Source: Grifola frondosa
Taxonomy: Eukaryota > Basidiomycota > Agaricomycetes > Polyporales > Grifolaceae
Reading direction: 5' to 3'
DNA length: 64,000 bases
Assembly: GCA_001683735.1 (NCBI GenBank)
Contig: LUGG01000003.1
Span: 1,550,001-1,614,000 of the forward strand
The notes under the pieces are model-generated. The model was given only the letters and a program-made list of their open reading frames with translations. It made no database searches and was not told the DNA's origin. This document shows positions 58,612-64,000 of this stretch, piece after piece. Made by a program: the position numbers and the translations under genes. Within the stretch, counting starts at the first letter, position 1, and each line of letters opens with the position of its first letter.

Positions 58612-59985
58612 ATGTATAATGGAATAGGTCTCACTACTCCTCGCGGAAGGTCAGTATTTCAGTTAGCCACGATTCAGATGACAAGCCGGTACTGATTATC
58701 GTTTTATAGTGGCACGAACGGCTATGTCGTGAGGAACATGTCCGTGCTGCGTACGCACGAAACCGCCATAGACCGCGCGAGCGCTTGGGATATTGCCCCT
58801 CCCAAGCACAGGGAACCCGATGTGGAGATCCTCGAGCATGAGCGGAAGCGAAAGGTCGAGGTAAAATGCCTCGAGTTGCAGCTCGAGTTGGAGGAGCAAG
58901 AGTGCGTATATCTTACTATCACCTCTTATCGAAGAAAATTATTGAGACTTGCATATTTCAGGATCGAGGAAGACAAGATTGACGAGCAGGTGAACGGGCT
59001 GCGCACGAAGCTGCTAGCGAACCTCGATGCGTTCGATCAGAACGCCAAAAATCTCAGGCCATCTGACAGGCATGGTATTGCTATGGCTAAAAAGGAAGAG
59101 TTGAGCAAGATGGCGAGGGCGCTGGGTACGAGAAGAGACTACGCGGAGGGAGAGGCGTTCGATAGGGAGAAGCAGGAGGAACAGAAGGTACGGCGGATGG
59201 TGGAGCGGGAAGAGAGGGAACGACAGCGCGATGAGGAGCGGGCGAGAATGCAAGCACAGAAGGAGAAGTGGGAGGCCGAACGCAAGGAGCGAGATCGTTT
59301 GAGGAGGCGAGAAGAAGCAGGAGGCGGAAGGAGAGAGAAGAAGAGATGAAGCGCAGAGAGCGGATGCCACCCCCACCCCCGCCGCCCCGCGACAGAGAGC
59401 GCGACAGGCCACGCGACTCTCGTGACAGACGCAGCAGGAGCCCCGTGCGCCGTCCCATATCTTCAAGGGACCGCGATCGCGACGACTACCGCCGTGGCCC
59501 TCCCAACTCCTCTCCCTCCCCTCCGCCTCTTCGTAACCGCCGCCCAGCATCTCGCTCGCCGACTCCACCTCCCCCGCGCACACGCCGCCGCTTCAGCTCG
59601 CGCTCGCCTCCCCGCGCTATCGCCGCTCAGGCTCAGTCGAGCCGCCTTCACGCGGCGACCGTGGGGTCACGGAGTCGCCCCCGCCTCATGCGCCACTCAG
59701 CCCCGACCTGGGTCGTGCGAGCGGGCGGCCGAGGTCGCCCCCGCCTCGTTTCCGGCGCGATCGTGCTCGCACCCCTTCGCGGTCTGTTTCGCGATCCCCA
59801 GTTCCGGACGATAGAAGGAAACAGGGCGATAAGCAAGATACGCGTTCCCCCTCTCCCCTCCCCGCGGCGAGCGTGCCCCGCGCCGTCGCACTCGTTCTGT
59901 GTCTACGGGTTCGTCGATGTCTGTTAGTTCGGGATCTAGTCGGAGCCGAAGCCCGACGAGGAGCAGGAGCAGAAGCCGAAGCTGA
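58612..59985 (+). CDS. Cwc21-like spliceosome protein with RS tail
   Basis: The start at 58612 gives MYNGIGLTTPRGS, spliced to GTNGYVVRNMSVLR, the extreme N terminus of Cwc21/SRRM2. Then HREPDVEILEHERKRKVEVK, LELQLELEEQE and IEEDKIDEQVNGLRTKLL form the Cwf21 domain that touches Prp8 and Snu114. A long Glu/Arg helix and a Pro- and RS-rich tail (DRRSRSPVRRPISSRDRDRD, then SGSSRSRSPTRSRSRSRS) end at 59985. The frame breaks three times (about 59320, 59614 and 59876); one added base at each gives a continuous RS-rich tail. This is a splicing factor, longer than yeast Cwc21 and more like SRRM2. Confidence 0.82.
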
Positions 59986-60272
59986 ATGTTTTTCTATTTT
60001 TTTTCATGTTTGACGGTCAATTCGTGCATTGTATGTTTTTTTTTTTCTTATGCATCCCGCATCGCAGTGCGCTGTACATACGTTGAGGTGTGCGTTATCT
60101 TATCTCTCCCGGCTTTTTACGCAAATGAATTTGGGACATGCGTTGGATCACGTGCTCATAATTTTAGCAATTGCCGCCATGCAGCCGGCCGATGACAGTG
60201 ACTCCTGGAGTCCTTCGAAAAGCACCTGCTGCACGAGGTATTACTCTGTTCTGAACAGCGCTCACCTGTACG

Positions 60273-62143
<1,871 letters not shown>

Positions 62144-62433
62144 GCGGAAATGCATGTCTATGTATGAATGTACTTGGAGGAACGCGGAATGGAAATATAC
62201 GGATCGAGGGGTGAGAAGAACCGGGGAGAGCATGCGGCGGTGTGTGGGACGACGCCAACAGATGTCACGCCGTCGAGGGCGTAGACTCTGATAGACTCTG
62301 AAAATGGCCGGGGAAATGTTGTAGCCAATGATCGTTGCGTGATTACCTCTTGGTCAGCGATCTTGGATGCCCATAAGAGGCAGTCCCCCTCTTCTCCATT
62401 CCGCCCATTATTTCTCTTCTCCCCCTCCGCACC
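62144..62433. other. Intergenic, promoter of HEM1
   Basis: 290 bp between ARG8 and HEM1 on the same strand. Pyrimidine-rich just before the HEM1 start (CTTCTCCCCCTCCGC), a common fungal promoter or leader feature; no specific site is claimed. Confidence 0.4.
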
Positions 62434-64000
62434 ATGGACAAGCTCTCCTCCATCGCAAAGTTCAAGGCCTCCTGCCCCTTCCTCGGTCGCACAAAGACCT
62501 CCACCCTCCGCACCCTCTGCACTTCCACGTCTCCCCGCTACCCCTCGCTCTCCCGCCTCACCGAAAAGGCTACAGAATGTCCCGTTATGGGCCCCGCCCT
62601 CCAGCTCCGCTCCGGGCAGATGGCAGCGGGCTACGCTAGTCTCGCGGGCACCGCAGAGTTCAACAAGATTCCCGAGCACAAGGGTGTCCTTGCTTCGCCC
62701 AGCGCCGCCAGCGCAGAGAAGTGCCCCCATGCCTCCAAGGCTCTCGCCGCCGCCCGCATGGCCGAGGATCTCGCCAACCTGAAGAACGAGAAGAGTGCAA
62801 AAGCCGCTTCTGCGCCTTCCACCTCCAAGGCCCCAGCTACCGCTGCGGGGTGTCCCTTCCACGCCGCCACTGCCAAGGAGACAAAGCGCAAGTCCACCCC
62901 CGGCGGGTTCGACTACGAGCAGTTCTACACCACGGAGCTCGAGAAGAAGCATCAGGACGCGTCTTACCGCTACTTTAATAACATCAATCGTATGGCGAAC
63001 AAGTTCCCCATCGCTCATACGGGGAACGTCAAAGACGAGGTTGAAGTTTGGTGCGCGAACGACTACCTCGGGATGGGCAACAATCCCATTGTGCTCGAGA
63101 CTATGCAGTACGTCGGATTGGCTCGTGCTTCCATGTTATTTTTCACTCACGCGATCGGCCGCAGTCGCACTCTAAACACGTACGGTCACGGGGCCGGAGG
63201 TACCCGGAATATAGCCGGGAATACCGGAATGCACCTTGCCCTTGAAGAGGAACTTGCCCAGCTGCACCGCAAGGACGCTGCCCTCGTCTTCTCTTCATGC
63301 TACGTCGCCAACGATGCTACTCTCACCACGCTGGGTTCCAAGCTCCCCGGCTGCGTCTACTTTTCCGACACCATGAACCACGCGTCCATGATTCAGGGGA
63401 TGAGGCACTCCGGCGCGAAGCGCGTCATTTTCAAGCACAATGACCTGCAGGATCTCGAGGCCAAGTTGGCGCAGTATCCCAAGGAGACTCCCAAGATCAT
63501 TTGTTTCGAGAGCGTTTATTCCATGTGTGGTAGCATTGGCCCCATTGCGGAGATTTGTGATTTGGCGGAGCAGTACGGTGCTCTCACTTTCCTCGATGAA
63601 GTGCACGCTGTCGGGTTGTACGGTCCACACGGCGCTGGCGTCGCAGAGCACCTCGACTACGAACTTCAGAAGCGCGCGGGTCAGAGCCCCGAACCCATCA
63701 AGGGTTCCGTGATGGATCGCATTGACATCATCACAGGTGAGTTGGATAACTTTCGCCTTACCTTTTGGTCCTCATTCATTTTTCTTTCTTTTCAGGGACT
63801 CTTGGAAAAGCATATGGTGCCGTCGGTGGTTACATCGCTGGCTCTATGGACTTCGTCGACACGATCAGGTCCTACGCTGCAGGCTTTATCTTCACCACTT
63901 CACTCCCTCCGATTAATATGGCGGGTGCCCGCGCCAGTATCTCCTACCAGCGACTGTTCAACGGCGACCGCCAGCTGAAGCAGCTTAACGTGCGCGACCT
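62434..64000 (+). CDS. HEM1: 5-aminolevulinate synthase, cut by window end
   Basis: The start at 62434 gives [19 protein letters not shown], a mitochondrial presequence that carries Cys-Pro heme-regulatory motifs at about residues 14, 49, 97 and 140 (SCPFLG, ECPVMG, KCPHAS, GCPFHA). The catalytic domain begins [39 protein letters not shown], then [20 protein letters not shown] after a short intron, [47 protein letters not shown] and, after a second intron near 63737-63796, [16 protein letters not shown] with the PLP Lys. The frame is open at the window end (after about 490 residues). It condenses glycine and succinyl-CoA, the first step of heme synthesis. Confidence 0.94.

Overview
This is chromosomal DNA of a filamentous basidiomycete, most likely an Agaricomycete (mushroom or polypore). 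Evidence: dense genes on both strands with short GT-AG introns (about 45-60 nt) roughly every 100-300 coding bases, gaps often under 200 bp, and a gene set typical of Agaricomycetes (Inn1/Fic1-like C2 protein, GH125 mannosidase, Sfr1-like protein, METTL3, single-pass Cys-rich membrane protein, a DUF6729-like transposase/exonuclease protein). No rRNA, tRNA, CRISPR or bacterial operon was seen.

Layout. 0-13 kb: small membrane protein, Inn1/Fic1-like cytokinesis protein, GH125 alpha-mannosidase, Ser/Pro-rich hypothetical, CCDC90/DUF1640 mitochondrial protein, PYM (exon-junction-complex disassembly), small unknown protein. 13-20 kb: unknown gene, a dead pyridoxal-reductase-like aldo/keto reductase, Sfp-type phosphopantetheinyl transferase, MAK32-like pfkB protein, NC2-beta. 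20-30 kb: SmF, an RRM protein, an eIF4A-like protein that has lost its ATPase motifs, and Elongator subunit ELP2. 30-37.7 kb is the accessory island: a very large AT-hook/zinc-finger/DDE-transposase-like protein with an embedded DEDDy 3'-5' exonuclease, followed by a 1.49-kb non-autonomous transposable element with hairpin-bearing inverted ends and a 9-bp target duplication. 38-54 kb: AcpS-type PPTase, IBA57, PET191/COA5, Ure2-like GST, METTL3, a membrane protein, Sfr1-like protein, NmrA-like protein, SND2/TMEM208. 54-64 kb: SNAPC4-like Myb protein, TAF8, riboflavin kinase, Cwc21-like spliceosome protein, acetylornithine aminotransferase and the 5' part of 5-aminolevulinate synthase, cut by the window end.

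Functionally the window is mostly housekeeping. RNA metabolism (PYM, SmF, Cwc21, METTL3), transcription (NC2-beta, ELP2, SNAPC4-like, TAF8) and mitochondrial or cofactor genes (CCDC90, IBA57, PET191, AcpS-type PPTase, ARG8, HEM1, FMN1) dominate, and several pairs share very short divergent promoters.

Caution for the reader: at least a dozen conserved reading frames break by what looks like one missing base, mostly in short G or C runs. This looks like assembly or read error rather than biology, so coding coordinates below span such breaks. Exon boundaries were read by eye; start and stop are given for the genomic span of each gene, introns included. Family assignments come from recalled family features, not from database searches.
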